Shown in pieces: positions 53,011-62,773 of a stretch of 64,000 nucleotides of DNA. The position numbers and the translations under genes are program-made. How positions within the stretch are numbered: the first letter of the stretch is position 1; each line of letters begins with the position of its first letter. The notes under the pieces were generated by a model that was not told the origin of the DNA, did not search any database, and worked only from the letters and a program-made list of their open reading frames with translations. The stretch is from Woeseia sp. (GTDB lineage Bacteria > Pseudomonadota > Gammaproteobacteria > Steroidobacterales > Woeseiaceae): positions 310,001-374,000 of the forward strand of contig JAJFKW010000006.1 in NCBI GenBank assembly GCA_021773015.1, read 5' to 3'.

Positions 53011-53999
53011 AAATCTTAATAACCGGAGGCACTGGATTTATTGGCTCACAACTAGCGTTGCGGTGTCAGCAAGATGGGCATCGCGTTTGCGTGTTAGGGC
53101 GGGAAGACGCTAATCCTACTGAAATTGGGAATCAGAAGTTTCTAGCCGATAATGGAGTCGAGATTCTACTCGGTTCGGTCGTCGACCGGGACAGGATGTT
53201 CAGTGTCACGGAGTCGGTCGACATTGTTTTTCATCTGGCAGCAGCTCAGCATGAAATGAATATTTCAGATGATATATTTCGGCAAGTAAACGTCGAAGGC
53301 ACGCGAAATATCCTGGATGCAAGTGTCAGTGCTGGCGTGAAACGATTCGTACACGGAAGCACAATCGGTGTCTATGACAAGGATTCCGTGGATGCAGTCG
53401 ACGAATCCACTTTGTTGCGCCCGGATAACATCTATGGAGTGACAAAGCTCGAAGGCGAAGAAGTCGTAGCATCTTATTTTGAAAATATCCCGAGCGTGAT
53501 AGTAAGAATCTCTGAGACATACGGACCCGGCGATCGACGCCTGCTTAAGCTGTTTCGAATGATCCAGAAAGGTCGATTTTTCATGATAGGTGGCGGCAAG
53601 AACATACATCAGCTGATCTACATTGACGATCTCGTTCAAGGATTATTGATGGCGTCTATCGAGACTGAAGCCATTGGAGAGGTGCTGCTATTGGCTGGCA
53701 CCGAACGACTAACGTCAAATGAAATGGCGCAGTCTATTGCTGATGCGATTGACGTTCGAGGTCCATCTTTGCGTGTGCCCGTCTGGCCATTCTTGACATT
53801 GGCCATCATCCTTGAGACTTTGCTGCGACCGCTCGGTATTCAACCTCCGCTACATCGACGACGAATGGACTTTTTCACTAAGAGTTTTCAAATATCGACC
53901 GACAAAGCAGAAGCGGTTCTCGATTTCTACGCAGAGACCAATTTTCTTCGAGGAGCAAAACAAACGGCAAAATGGTACTCCGAGAACGGCTTGTTATAG
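53007..53999 (+). CDS. NAD-dependent sugar epimerase/dehydratase-like protein
   Basis: A 331-residue extended SDR. It starts MKILITGGTGFIGSQLA with the NAD loop, has VFHLAAAQHE, a catalytic threonine or serine in FVHGSTIGVYD, and YGVTKLEGE (YxxxK). It resembles 3-beta-HSD/epimerase proteins found in glycan loci. The GTG at 53007 overlaps the previous stop (GTGA), which identifies the start; the longer frame upstream is not used. The exact substrate is unknown. Confidence 0.85.
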   Translation: MKILITGGTGFIGSQLALRCQQDGHRVCVLGREDANPTEIGNQKFLADNGVEILLGSVVDRDRMFSVTESVDIVFHLAAAQHEMNISDDIFRQVNVEGTRNILDASVSAGVKRFVHGSTIGVYDKDSVDAVDESTLLRPDNIYGVTKLEGEEVVASYFENIPSVIVRISETYGPGDRRLLKLFRMIQKGRFFMIGGGKNIHQLIYIDDLVQGLLMASIETEAIGEVLLLAGTERLTSNEMAQSIADAIDVRGPSLRVPVWPFLTLAIILETLLRPLGIQPPLHRRRMDFFTKSFQISTDKAEAVLDFYAETNFLRGAKQTAKWYSENGLL

Positions 54000-54171
54000 T
54001 CCTATCGGTAGACCATCTCACGAATTTACGCCAAGGCTTCAGTCATAGGTAGCGCATTGCAGATGATTACTTGCAAATATCCGTCGCCGCCAATGGTAAC
54101 GCATGTATCGTGATGCGTAAGTTTCGGCGGTTCAGTCATTTTTCTATATTAAAAACCAAGGGATTTTGCAC

Positions 54172-55332
54172 TTGAAAATTCTGTTTTGTAATTATGAATA
54201 CCCACCGATTGGTGGTGGAGGCGGCGTGATAAACGCCGCATTAGCCGAAGAGCTCGCCAAGCGTCATGAAGTAACGGTATTAACGTCACTCGGTCTCGAC
54301 TTGCCTGAGCACGAAAGCGTCACGGGCGTGCGAATAATCCGCGTGCCACTGTTTGTCAAGCGACGGCAGGCGGCAGCTAACCTACCATCACTGCTGGCAT
54401 ATATTCCCTCAGGTAAAAAGCAAGGTAAGAAACTCCTTACAAAAGAGAGATTTGATGTAATAAATACTCACTTTGCTCTGCCATCCGGGCCGGTTGGCGA
54501 CGCACTGTCTCGCTTCGCCGGTATCCCAAACGTATTGTCAGTTCACGGCGGCGACCTCTATGATCCGAGTAAGTGGACCTCGCCACATAAACATGGCGTA
54601 TTACGACACTGGATTCGACGTATAATCCATAAAGCTGATTTTGTTGTTGCGCAGTCAAATAACACCATGGAAAATATGCGCAACTTTTATTCGCCGAAAT
54701 CTGAATCGTCCATTATCCCGCTTGGCATTACGCGACCGATGGATGTTTCAGCGTCACGGAGTGAGTTCGGGTTTCCAGAAAACGTAACCTTGCTTATTAC
54801 AGTGGGCCGACTAGTAGCGCGCAAAGCGGTACATCAGCTCATCGAAACTGTCAAATCGCTGAAGTCAGAAGATGCCCACCTTGTGGTCCTTGGATCAGGT
54901 CCGGAAGAACAAAATCTCAAAAATCAAGCGACAGCGCTAAACCTTCAAGATCGTATCCATTTTATGGGCCATGTCTCCGAAACCAACAAAATTAAATGCC
55001 TGAAGGTCGCGGATATTTTTGTATCAACGAGTCAACACGAAGGTTTCGGTCTTGTATTTATCGAGGCGATGGCACAGAGCCTGCCGGTCGTTTGCTATGA
55101 CTTCGGCGGACAATCCGATTTCTTGCAAGACGGCGTAACTGGACATTTGATTGCTCTAAATGACAGGGACAAATTTGTTTCGGCGGTGCAGTCGCTGATT
55201 CTGGATGATCAAAAAAGAGGCGAAATCGGAAAGTCCAATCAGTTGCAGGCGAACGATTATTACATTGATACGTGTGCGGCGAAGTATGAGGAAGTGTTCA
55301 ACCGCGTTATTGCCGCAGATGCTAGGAATTAG
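54172..55332 (+). CDS. Glycosyltransferase family 4 (GT-B)
   Basis: A protein of about 386 residues with GT-B fold. The N-terminal domain opens MKILFCNYEYPPIGGGGG, and the C-terminal GT1 domain has TVGRLVARKAVHQLI, VVLGSGPEEQNL, and the nucleotide-sugar site EGFGLVFIEAMAQSLPVV (E-x7-E). It transfers a sugar to a lipid-linked acceptor at the cytoplasmic face. TTG at 54172 is chosen since AAGGG lies nine bases upstream; a TTG at 54166 is too close to that site. Confidence 0.9.
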   Translation: MKILFCNYEYPPIGGGGGVINAALAEELAKRHEVTVLTSLGLDLPEHESVTGVRIIRVPLFVKRRQAAANLPSLLAYIPSGKKQGKKLLTKERFDVINTHFALPSGPVGDALSRFAGIPNVLSVHGGDLYDPSKWTSPHKHGVLRHWIRRIIHKADFVVAQSNNTMENMRNFYSPKSESSIIPLGITRPMDVSASRSEFGFPENVTLLITVGRLVARKAVHQLIETVKSLKSEDAHLVVLGSGPEEQNLKNQATALNLQDRIHFMGHVSETNKIKCLKVADIFVSTSQHEGFGLVFIEAMAQSLPVVCYDFGGQSDFLQDGVTGHLIALNDRDKFVSAVQSLILDDQKRGEIGKSNQLQANDYYIDTCAAKYEEVFNRVIAADARN

Positions 55333-55415
55333 TGTCCGACGTAGTATCTCATTGACAACTAAATACGCCTACCATTCAACTGATACTCGGCAGTGCGCGC
55401 TAACACCTAGCTACA

Positions 55416-55829
55416 TCAATTGTTTTCGAAACAGTAAATCGAACATATGCGAGCTTCTGTCTTCGACAGATACCACCCGTCAACCACAACTATCTGACCT
55501 ACTGCAAAATCGTTACGAATATTTCGCGAAATTTGTGAAACTGATGTCATTCCTGCCCCGTCATAATCATTCGACAAAGGTCGCGGTGAATTCTGCAGAA
55601 TCAGTCCGATGAGCGTGGCCACGTCGGCCTCATGCGGGTATTGATGGAGATATTGCTTGCCGATGACTCGCGCACATTCGGGCTGGACTACGAGGTCATC
55701 CAAAACAGAAAGCACATCGCGATGATTTTGGTCGAGATGCTGGTAATGTGAGTTTGCGTATTTTGAGGATACTGATACGAGCGCTACACCGCCGAATCCG
55801 CACAGGAACTTTCTTCGCGTCGGAGACAT
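55416..55829 (-). CDS. Small Tat-exported subunit, gluconate 2-dehydrogenase subunit 3-like
   Basis: A 137-residue protein with an N-terminal twin-arginine-like signal (PTRRKFLCGFGGVALVS). The remainder has HRDVLSVLDDLVVQ and PHEADVATLIGLIL, similar to the small subunits that accompany GMC-type dehydrogenases. It begins directly after the stop of the GMC gene (TAA-ATG arrangement at 55829/55830), so the two form a two-subunit enzyme in the periplasm. The Tat signal of the small subunit would carry the large one by hitch-hiking (inference). Confidence 0.72.
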   Translation of the reverse strand: MSPTRRKFLCGFGGVALVSVSSKYANSHYQHLDQNHRDVLSVLDDLVVQPECARVIGKQYLHQYPHEADVATLIGLILQNSPRPLSNDYDGAGMTSVSQISRNIRNDFAVGQIVVVDGWYLSKTEARICSIYCFENN

Positions 55830-57401
55830 TTATCCGATCCTCAGATTATCGCTAACGAAATTTGCAAGGCGCAACGCCAGCGCAACAATAGAAAGCGTAG
55901 GACCTGAGCATCCGCTGGTCGGAAAGACAGAACTGCCTGCAACATATAGATTTGCAAGTCCATGCACCTTGCAATTCATATCGACAACGCCCTTTTTCGG
56001 GTCTCTAGACATTCGAGTAGTGCCCATTTGATGCCACGCCCCTCTAACTCCCGGCGGCCAGCCACTATCACCAGCATCCGGTACCTCCCACAGCCTTCCC
56101 AACGCCGCCTTACCAGCAGCCTTAGCAATTATTTCATTGGTCTTTCGTAGTGTATTTCGTTCTAATTCTCCGAATGCCCATTTCACCTCTGAGCGCCGCA
56201 TCCCTAATGCATCCTTGTCAGCACCCAATGTGACACGGCTTTCAGGGTTTGGCGCCTGCTCCATCTGATATACCAGCTGGTATTGGCGATCACTGCTTCG
56301 AGCACGAAAAATCTGCCGGTATGAATGCAGCGCAACATCATCCAGATTGCTGGATATACGCTTTATGTGTTTTCCAAGATTCTTCCAAGACCTGTCGGTG
56401 CGCAGCTCGATTACTGAGGCTACTATGCCTGGTGCAACGGATTTTAGTCCTGCCGCGATTGAACTTGGAACAAGATTCGCGCAAATATTCAACGTCTCCT
56501 GCTCTTGCTGAATTTCTGCTGGAATTGTCAATGCCGCAATTCCATTATGGTTTTCGTTGTATGCGTATATATCTAGCGAATTCTCCGACTCCCAGGGCAT
56601 AAACATTGCGCCCACCATACTGACGTGCTCCATGAAATTTCGACCGACGTGCCCGTAGTCGTTGCCAATCCCGTATTTCGCTGTTGTGTCAGATGTCAGC
56701 ATTAGCCGGGCGTTCTCGATGGCACCAGTTGCTAAGATGAAAATCTTTGACCTAACTCCAAAACGACTGCCATGCAGCGTACCAACCTCAATCCTGGTTA
56801 CACTGGAGCCTTCGACATTGGTTTCGAATTCCAATACGTTTGAATGCAAGTAAGCATGAATGTTTTTTGCTGACTTAATCTCCTCCTGATAAATCGCGCC
56901 AAATGGCGTTGTTGAACTGTGGCGAAATACGGTTGATTCTACCAATTGCGCGTCAAATGCGAGTCGACTAGACCCAGGCGTTTCTAATTCGTCTACAGAG
57001 TAGGCGTAGTCGCCGAGACGACAAACTTCGTGCGCTTTCGCGTAATACGGGTCAAGATCTGCACGATCAATCGGCCAGCCGCTGTCAGGAATCCAGTCGC
57101 GGTACGAAAAGTCGATTTCATCAAGAGGCCTGCATACGCCTCCCCAATGATTCCCGGAGCCTCCGAAATACCGTAATCGCAATACATCGAGATCGTAGTA
57201 CGGATAACCGGTATTGGAACCTTTGTAGAGTGCCTGAGTTTCTGTGTCATGCTGCAATCCACCTGACTCAACCAAGCAGACGTTCTGTGATCCGCCAGAC
57301 AGCTCACGTGCGATGGTCACACCGGCAACCCCTGCCCCAACAACGCAAATGTCACACTCGACCTCAGTGCCATCCGCAACTGACCTGCCATCTATGAACA
57401 T
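55830..57401 (-). CDS. GMC family oxidoreductase
   Basis: A 523-residue flavoprotein. The FAD motif is CDICVVGAGVAGVTIAREL, and the substrate-side histidine lies in WHQMGTTRMS. The C-terminal block LYVAGSSVFPTSGCSGPTLSIVALALR matches GMC enzymes, but Gly-Pro replaces the usual Asn-Pro, so the second member of the catalytic His/Asn pair may be lost. It would oxidise an alcohol or sugar. There is no signal peptide on this chain, and a small Tat-type subunit follows it. Confidence 0.83.
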   Translation of the reverse strand: MFIDGRSVADGTEVECDICVVGAGVAGVTIARELSGGSQNVCLVESGGLQHDTETQALYKGSNTGYPYYDLDVLRLRYFGGSGNHWGGVCRPLDEIDFSYRDWIPDSGWPIDRADLDPYYAKAHEVCRLGDYAYSVDELETPGSSRLAFDAQLVESTVFRHSSTTPFGAIYQEEIKSAKNIHAYLHSNVLEFETNVEGSSVTRIEVGTLHGSRFGVRSKIFILATGAIENARLMLTSDTTAKYGIGNDYGHVGRNFMEHVSMVGAMFMPWESENSLDIYAYNENHNGIAALTIPAEIQQEQETLNICANLVPSSIAAGLKSVAPGIVASVIELRTDRSWKNLGKHIKRISSNLDDVALHSYRQIFRARSSDRQYQLVYQMEQAPNPESRVTLGADKDALGMRRSEVKWAFGELERNTLRKTNEIIAKAAGKAALGRLWEVPDAGDSGWPPGVRGAWHQMGTTRMSRDPKKGVVDMNCKVHGLANLYVAGSSVFPTSGCSGPTLSIVALALRLANFVSDNLRIG

Positions 57402-57440
57402 GCGGCACCTACATCTGAATTTGGCACACGAATCGAGTGT

Positions 57441-57800
57441 CTATGCGCCATAACCGAACATTCTTTTAGAGATCTTGGCACCAACGTACGCAACGCCCAC
57501 AGCTGCAGCCGCCTCCAAAGGTATAAACCACTCAGGACTACCCAGAATCAGTGAAACAGTGAATACATACACTAAGAAAAGCAGAATTCCGCTGCTCGCA
57601 ATAAATGCAGAGAACAGAGTTGCTAGATCGGAAGTACGGGAATAAAGAAAACCGAGTAGAAGCAACAATGCGGCAGCAAGGAAATAAGAAAGCGGCGCGG
57701 TAAATCTAAGATACAACATCACGACAACAAACACCGCCCAGCAGAACAAAGAAGAAACGACTGCTGCGAATTTCGCAAAAATAGCTCTCTTGTTAGCCAT
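57441..57800 (-). CDS. Small integral membrane protein
   Basis: A 119-residue protein with four predicted transmembrane helices and an Arg/Lys-rich C-terminus (KISKRMF). I do not recognise a family. Small four-helix proteins next to DPM1-like glycosyltransferases are often accessory flippases of the GtrA or SMR type, but no defining motif is visible. It sits 85 bp downstream of the GT2 pair and 39 bp upstream of the GMC gene, on the same strand. Confidence 0.6.
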   Translation of the reverse strand: MANKRAIFAKFAAVVSSLFCWAVFVVVMLYLRFTAPLSYFLAAALLLLLGFLYSRTSDLATLFSAFIASSGILLFLVYVFTVSLILGSPEWFIPLEAAAAVGVAYVGAKISKRMFGYGA

Positions 57801-57885
57801 ATCTATCTCGATAGCACTGCATAATATCTACCCTAACCAACCGAGCCAATATGAAAATTTAGCTTTTCGAACGCCGCAATGCCGG

Positions 57886-58824
57886 TCAGTTTGTTATTTC
57901 CTCGATGCTGTATTCTTTAATCTCTTTCGCGTGAGTAAATATGATCAGTTCACCTAGCAATCCAATTGCGAAAAGCTGAATTCCCAGCACCAGCATGATC
58001 GCCCCCAGCAGGAATGCCGGACGCTCGGACAAAGTTGTTAATCCCAGCAACCTTTCTACAATGAGATACGACAAAACGAGTCCGCCAAATGCGGAAAAAC
58101 CCGTTCCCAACAAGCCAAAAAAACGCAATGGCTTTTTGGTAAACTTGACCAGGAAGAGTACTGTCAAAAGGTCGAGCATTCTCCTGACATAAATACCCAC
58201 CGAATATAATCGGCGTCTATGATCTTGGGAGCTTTGCTGCAACTCCATTTCTACTACGCCAAATCCCGCTCGTGACGCCAAAATGGGTAAAAATCGATGT
58301 AGGTCACCGTAAAGCTGAATGTGTTCCAATACATCTCGACGAATAGCACGAACACCGCAGCCCAAATCGCGAAATTTTTCACCAGTAAAAGCGGATACCA
58401 GCCCGTTAAAAACGCGTGCTTGGAGTTTGTTGAGCCAGCCATCTTGTCGTGGACTTCTGACGCCAATTGCCATCGGCTTATCAGGCAACGCGCTTAACAG
58501 CACTGGTAAAGAGTCGGCGGTCACCTGTTCATATGCCGGAAGCGTCATTACAATATCGCCCTTCGCAAGATCAAACCCAGCGCGCAATGCCGTTGCCTCG
58601 CCGAAATGCCGCGCCAATTGAACAATTTTGAGGTTGCCGCGTTCTTTCTGGATATCTTGCAATTCAGCTGACAGGGCTTTAAACGAACCGTCAAGAACAC
58701 AAATTATTTCAACTTGCTTGCCGTCGCCTTCCAGGGCTTCTCTGTATCTGTGCACAAGTGACGGCAAATCTTCCACTCGCTCACTTACGGGAATCACTAC
58801 ACTGACGAGATTCGACGATGTCAT
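57886..58824 (-). CDS. GT2-family glycosyltransferase with degenerate DxD motif
   Basis: A 312-residue DPM1/ArnC-like protein with two C-terminal transmembrane helices. It keeps VVIPVSERVEDLP and CVLDGS of the nucleotide site. Where active members have the metal motif VTMDGDLQ, it has IVMTLPAYEQ, so both acidic residues are gone. The later GVRSPRQDGWLNKLQARVFN part follows the family. It may be inactive or a regulatory partner of the intact GT2 encoded just upstream, to which it is coupled by an ATGA overlap. Confidence 0.82.
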   Translation of the reverse strand: MTSSNLVSVVIPVSERVEDLPSLVHRYREALEGDGKQVEIICVLDGSFKALSAELQDIQKERGNLKIVQLARHFGEATALRAGFDLAKGDIVMTLPAYEQVTADSLPVLLSALPDKPMAIGVRSPRQDGWLNKLQARVFNGLVSAFTGEKFRDLGCGVRAIRRDVLEHIQLYGDLHRFLPILASRAGFGVVEMELQQSSQDHRRRLYSVGIYVRRMLDLLTVLFLVKFTKKPLRFFGLLGTGFSAFGGLVLSYLIVERLLGLTTLSERPAFLLGAIMLVLGIQLFAIGLLGELIIFTHAKEIKEYSIEEITN

Positions 58825-59798
58825 CTTCTGGCTCCTGGTGACGAATACTCACCAACAGTTGTGGCAGTAAGGCTAAACAATGATTCAATTCGCATATCGC
58901 CGGTTTTGTAGACCAATTCCGCGAATACTCCAGCAAAAATCATAAAACCGCCTAATGCCGAAAACATCAGGCCGGTCCCGGCAATCACAGCCGAAAACGG
59001 ATTGCCTAATACAATCACCTGATAAAGACTAAACCAGATAGCGGAGATCCCCGCCACCAGCGCCGGGGCCGCCAAAATAGCGAACCAAGTTAATGGCCGG
59101 GAGCTAAACGCAACCAGCGTCTTAATCACCAGCAGATCCAAAAGTACTTTATAGATACGGGAAAGCCCATATTTCGATACCCCAAAACGGCGAGCATGAT
59201 GGGTGACTTTTATTTCTGCTACCTTGGCACCAGTAATCGATGCCATAGCCGGGATAAATCTATGCATCTCTGAATAAAGTGGCACGCTCTTAATGAGCGA
59301 CGCTCGATACGCTTTCAAGGAGCAACCATTGTCTCGAATCGGCACACCGGTGACTTTACCGATCAGCCAATTGGCCATTCGTGACGGAATTTTTCGAGTG
59401 ATGAGCTTGTCCTGCCGATTGTGTCGCCAACCTACGACGATGTCATACCCTTCTGCTATTTTTTCAATAAAATTTGGTATGTCTTTCGGATCGTTTTGTA
59501 AGTCGCCATCCATCGTCACAATGATTCTACCGGCAGAAAGATCGATACCCGCTGCCATGGCTGGTGTCTGACCGTAATTTCGGCGGAATTTTACCGCACG
59601 AACGGTACTGTCTTTTTTAGCAATTTCGCTGATCGTCTCGTAGGTCGAATCTGAGCTGCCATCATCGACAAATATGATTTCGTATGTCTCACCTAGCGAC
59701 TCTAAAGCTTCTTTCAGCTGCTCATGCAAGACTGGCGCGCTTTCTTCTTCGTTAAAAAGCGGTATTGCGACTGAAACGCCGACTTCACTGTGTATCAA
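58821..59798 (-). CDS. GT2-family glycosyltransferase, ArnC/DPM1-like
   Basis: A 325-residue polyprenyl-phosphate glycosyltransferase-like enzyme. It opens with VSVAIPLFNEEESA, has FVDDGSSDST, the metal motif IIVTMDGDLQNDP, and the family segment VGWRHNRQDKLITRKIPSRMAN. Two C-terminal transmembrane helices are present. It would transfer a sugar to undecaprenyl phosphate. The start is a TTG at 59798 with GAGGA eight bases upstream; no ATG fits. It overlaps the degenerate paralogue (ATGA). Confidence 0.88.
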   Translation of the reverse strand: MIHSEVGVSVAIPLFNEEESAPVLHEQLKEALESLGETYEIIFVDDGSSDSTYETISEIAKKDSTVRAVKFRRNYGQTPAMAAGIDLSAGRIIVTMDGDLQNDPKDIPNFIEKIAEGYDIVVGWRHNRQDKLITRKIPSRMANWLIGKVTGVPIRDNGCSLKAYRASLIKSVPLYSEMHRFIPAMASITGAKVAEIKVTHHARRFGVSKYGLSRIYKVLLDLLVIKTLVAFSSRPLTWFAILAAPALVAGISAIWFSLYQVIVLGNPFSAVIAGTGLMFSALGGFMIFAGVFAELVYKTGDMRIESLFSLTATTVGEYSSPGARR

Positions 59799-60398
59799 AC
59801 GGTTATTCCTCGACTTTCTCCGGCGCCACTACAATACTCATTAAATCAGAGTGCTGGTGCTGGTTGTCTACAATTCATTAACTCTAGCGCTGACAGACAC
59901 CGACACGAGCGTCGTGGCAACACCTGCCCAATCTTCGCTCGCTTGGCATATCGATCAAACTCAACCGACAGTGCTCTGTACCCAACATGGTGTGCGCAAG
60001 TTTGCCAGAAATACGGCCGACTAGCGATACTTATATGGCGCAAAAACGGCGTTTTGGCGGATCAGCGCACTCGCTTGTAATCATTGATAATGAGATGACC
60101 TGTTATTGTCTGCGACCGGGCTAGGATCAGGCATCCGCAGCCCGATTATGCACAAATATTGGACATAACTTTAAGGACCCCATGATCGGCTTCACAGCGA
60201 CGCAAGCAACCGTAAACAGAGTTCGTCGCATTAAAATTACGCCATTTCACTCTATTTGAACTACCATTCAGAATTGACTGATGGACATTCAACGCCCAGC
60301 AATAAGGCGTTAAAAACTAGCGGAGTGCGTCAAAAATCGAAGCGGCGACTGAAACCAAACAAAACAACGTCGATCGCCATGCTCAGCATTCGATTGCT
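59799..60398. other. 600-bp spacer between divergent glycosyltransferase genes
   Basis: No gene or RNA motif could be supported. A Fur-like stretch ATCATTGATAATGAG lies near 60078-60093 but is far from any start codon. Promoters for both flanking genes must lie here. Confidence 0.4.
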
Positions 60399-61490
60399 AT
60401 GTTTATAGACTCGCTCGATCCCGGCGGCGCTGAAACCATGGTTCTTCAGTTGACGGACCAACTAGCGAAGCGTGGCACCCCAGTCAAATTGCTACACTTT
60501 GGAAATGAATGGATAGAAGCGCACGCGAAGAATTTCAGTGTTTCAATTGAACGGCTGCGATTTCATCGTGCATATCAATCTAAATGGCTGCTGCCATTCT
60601 TCTGCATTTATCTGGCATTCAAGCTTCGGCGCGATGGCGTCGAGATTCTCCATTCGCATTTAACGGGTGCGGTTTTCGCAGGTGCGCTAGCCGGTTGGTT
60701 AGCTAGAATTGGCGTGGTCGGCACACTGCACGACGCTTACAGTTTGCGTGAGAATCCAAATGCTAGACTGATGCTCCGAATCTGTCGAATGACGAATGCA
60801 CAACTAGTCGCCGTTTCGAATGATATTGCGAGTATAGTGAGCACTCAAACAAATGAGCCAATACACGTCTCTACAATACTCAACGGCGTGGCAGTTAAAA
60901 ATTATTCAATAGGCCAACGATACAATTCCTCGCTAACTTCGGACAGCGAACTACGCACTGTTAAACTGGTGACGGTAGCAAGACTGGTTGACGTCAAGAG
61001 GGTTGATCGCCTGCTACGCATTCTCAGCAATCTAAACTGCAATTCTGATTGGACTCTGGATGTTCTCGGCGACGGTCCGCTAAGAGGCGACCTTGAGAAT
61101 CAGTCCAAAGATCTAAGTCTTGAGTCACGTGTGAAATTCCTCGGTTTTGTCGATCAGGTTACGGACAAGCTAGCTGACTACGACATATTCTTAGTAACCT
61201 CAGACTCAGAGGGTCTATCGATAAGCTTACTGGAAGCGATGAGCGCCGGACTATGTTGTGCGGCAACAGATGTCGGGGGAAATGCCGAGCTTGTTCAGAA
61301 TAACGAAACCGGTATTCTGGTTGCGGTAGACAATGAGCATGAATTTACGCGGCAGTTGTCGAAATTGATAGAATCTGAGTCTGTGCGTGATCGCCTCGGC
61401 AGCGCGGCACACCGGAAAATTGTCGACAAATTTGGGTTGCAGCATATGACAGACCGATATCAACAACTATATTTAACGCTCCGTAGGTAA
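60399..61490 (+). CDS. Glycosyltransferase family 4 (GT-B)
   Basis: A 363-residue GT-B enzyme. IDSLDPGGAETMV opens the acceptor domain, the GT1 domain has VTVARLVDVKRVDRLL, DVLGDGPLRGDL and the EGLSISLLEAMSAGLC site with the E-x7-E pair. It resembles glycosyltransferases of PEP-CTERM/exosortase exopolysaccharide loci. No ATG, GTG or TTG exists in the 26 in-frame codons upstream, so ATG at 60399 is the only ordinary start. Confidence 0.9.
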   Translation: MFIDSLDPGGAETMVLQLTDQLAKRGTPVKLLHFGNEWIEAHAKNFSVSIERLRFHRAYQSKWLLPFFCIYLAFKLRRDGVEILHSHLTGAVFAGALAGWLARIGVVGTLHDAYSLRENPNARLMLRICRMTNAQLVAVSNDIASIVSTQTNEPIHVSTILNGVAVKNYSIGQRYNSSLTSDSELRTVKLVTVARLVDVKRVDRLLRILSNLNCNSDWTLDVLGDGPLRGDLENQSKDLSLESRVKFLGFVDQVTDKLADYDIFLVTSDSEGLSISLLEAMSAGLCCAATDVGGNAELVQNNETGILVAVDNEHEFTRQLSKLIESESVRDRLGSAAHRKIVDKFGLQHMTDRYQQLYLTLRR

Positions 61491-61618
61491 ACGCCGCAGA
61501 TTGCTAATGATTTGCGGTGCAACGATGACTGTAGCAAGCAAGCTCAATGACATAGGTCGGTATTCGGCATACCACTTGGACTAATTTGGGTACGTAAGCA
61601 AATACAAATTGAGAACCC

Positions 61619-62419
61619 ATGGTTGACAATTCATCAATTCGACATATTCACAAAGATATCATCGGTCGAGCGCTTTTTTACTCGAGTATTTACCGACGCT
61701 TTTTGAACGAGAATGGATTCGTGCTCGCGTACCACTCAATTAGCGAGGAGGATTCCAATCTTACCTGTACACCGAGCGACTTTCGGCATCAATGCAAATT
61801 TCTCGCGAAATACTTTGACGTTGTAGATATCCGTGAACTACTCGACTTAATTGAAACCAATAGTTCGTTGGACGGCAAGGCAGCAATCACGTTTGACGAC
61901 GGATACAAAGACAATAGCGACTTGGCTGCCGATATACTCGTTAATCATAATTTGCCAGCGACGTTTTTCGTGGCGACGAAATTTATCGAATCCGATCATC
62001 AGACATGGTGGGATAAACGTGATGGAATTGCCAGTCAATGGATGACTTGGGATGATGTTCGTGCACTGTCAAACGCGGGATTCACAATAGGCGGGCACAC
62101 ACAAAACCATGTGGATCTCGGCGCCGTCAACGCCGACGTAGCAAAAACTGAAATAAATGGCTGTCGGGATGACCTACGACGTGAATTGGAGCTCAATTGC
62201 GACGTTTTCGCTTTTCCTTACGGAGCGCAAAACAACATCTGTGATACGAACCTTGATATCGTGAAACGCGCAGGATTCGCCAGCTGTTTTTCCTGTCATG
62301 GCGGAATCGTCCGGCCGGGCGATAGTGTATTTGAGCTGGCACGATTTCCGATTAGTTCCTGGCATCTATCGGAATACCATCTCGGCGCACAATTGCTGCG
62401 TGATTTGATCGCCCGTTAA
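61619..62419 (+). CDS. Polysaccharide deacetylase (NodB-type carbohydrate esterase 4)
   Basis: A 266-residue protein. AITFDDGYKDN carries the catalytic base and metal-binding Asp pair (TFDDGY), GGHTQNHVDLG supplies two metal histidines, and FAFPYGAQN is the third motif. It would remove N-acetyl groups from a glycan or act on a lipid-linked precursor. There is no signal peptide, so action may be cytoplasmic. ATG at 61619 has a weak purine-rich site upstream. Confidence 0.88.
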   Translation: MVDNSSIRHIHKDIIGRALFYSSIYRRFLNENGFVLAYHSISEEDSNLTCTPSDFRHQCKFLAKYFDVVDIRELLDLIETNSSLDGKAAITFDDGYKDNSDLAADILVNHNLPATFFVATKFIESDHQTWWDKRDGIASQWMTWDDVRALSNAGFTIGGHTQNHVDLGAVNADVAKTEINGCRDDLRRELELNCDVFAFPYGAQNNICDTNLDIVKRAGFASCFSCHGGIVRPGDSVFELARFPISSWHLSEYHLGAQLLRDLIAR

Positions 62420-62773
62420 TTATGCTGCATCGACAAAACGTCAATAGGGACATTGAAACACTGTATGCCAGACGCGTATGTCGACTCATAACACGCGATT
62501 GTCTGCCGCCGATATTTACGTCCGCTGAGGCAGCGCAGAGGATTGTTGCTACAACCTCTACCGTATGGCATTTTTCACTTATTATATTAATTCTGTTTTA
62601 ATAACGCATAGAGATCTAGTCCTAGTCACATGTCAATTTTGGCACCAGTAGCTGTTCCGAATACATCAAGAGCATCGATATTTTGATTGCACTAAATAGT
62701 GGGATCTCATAGTGACGATCAATAGTCTACTTGACTACATTCTGTGCTCCGTGCTGCACGTGGCGTCCTGCTA
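62420..62773. other. Spacer between deacetylase and MBOAT genes
   Basis: This 354-bp stretch is AT-rich around 62575-62610 (TATTATATTAA), which may hold a promoter. No gene, terminator or RNA motif is clear. Confidence 0.4.

Noticed and set aside
57828-57845. GG-N10-GC pattern (minus strand) upstream of the small membrane protein gene
   Set aside because: The -24 half is GGGTAG and the -12 half is ATGC, too far from consensus to claim.
60077-60098. Fur-box-like ATCATTGATAATGAG in the glycosyltransferase spacer
   Set aside because: It is about 280 bp from the nearest start codon on either side, with no promoter recognised next to it.
62640-62656. TGGCACC resembling a sigma54 -24 element before the MBOAT gene
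   Set aside because: No GC occurs at the required 10-base spacing and there is no TTGC at -12.
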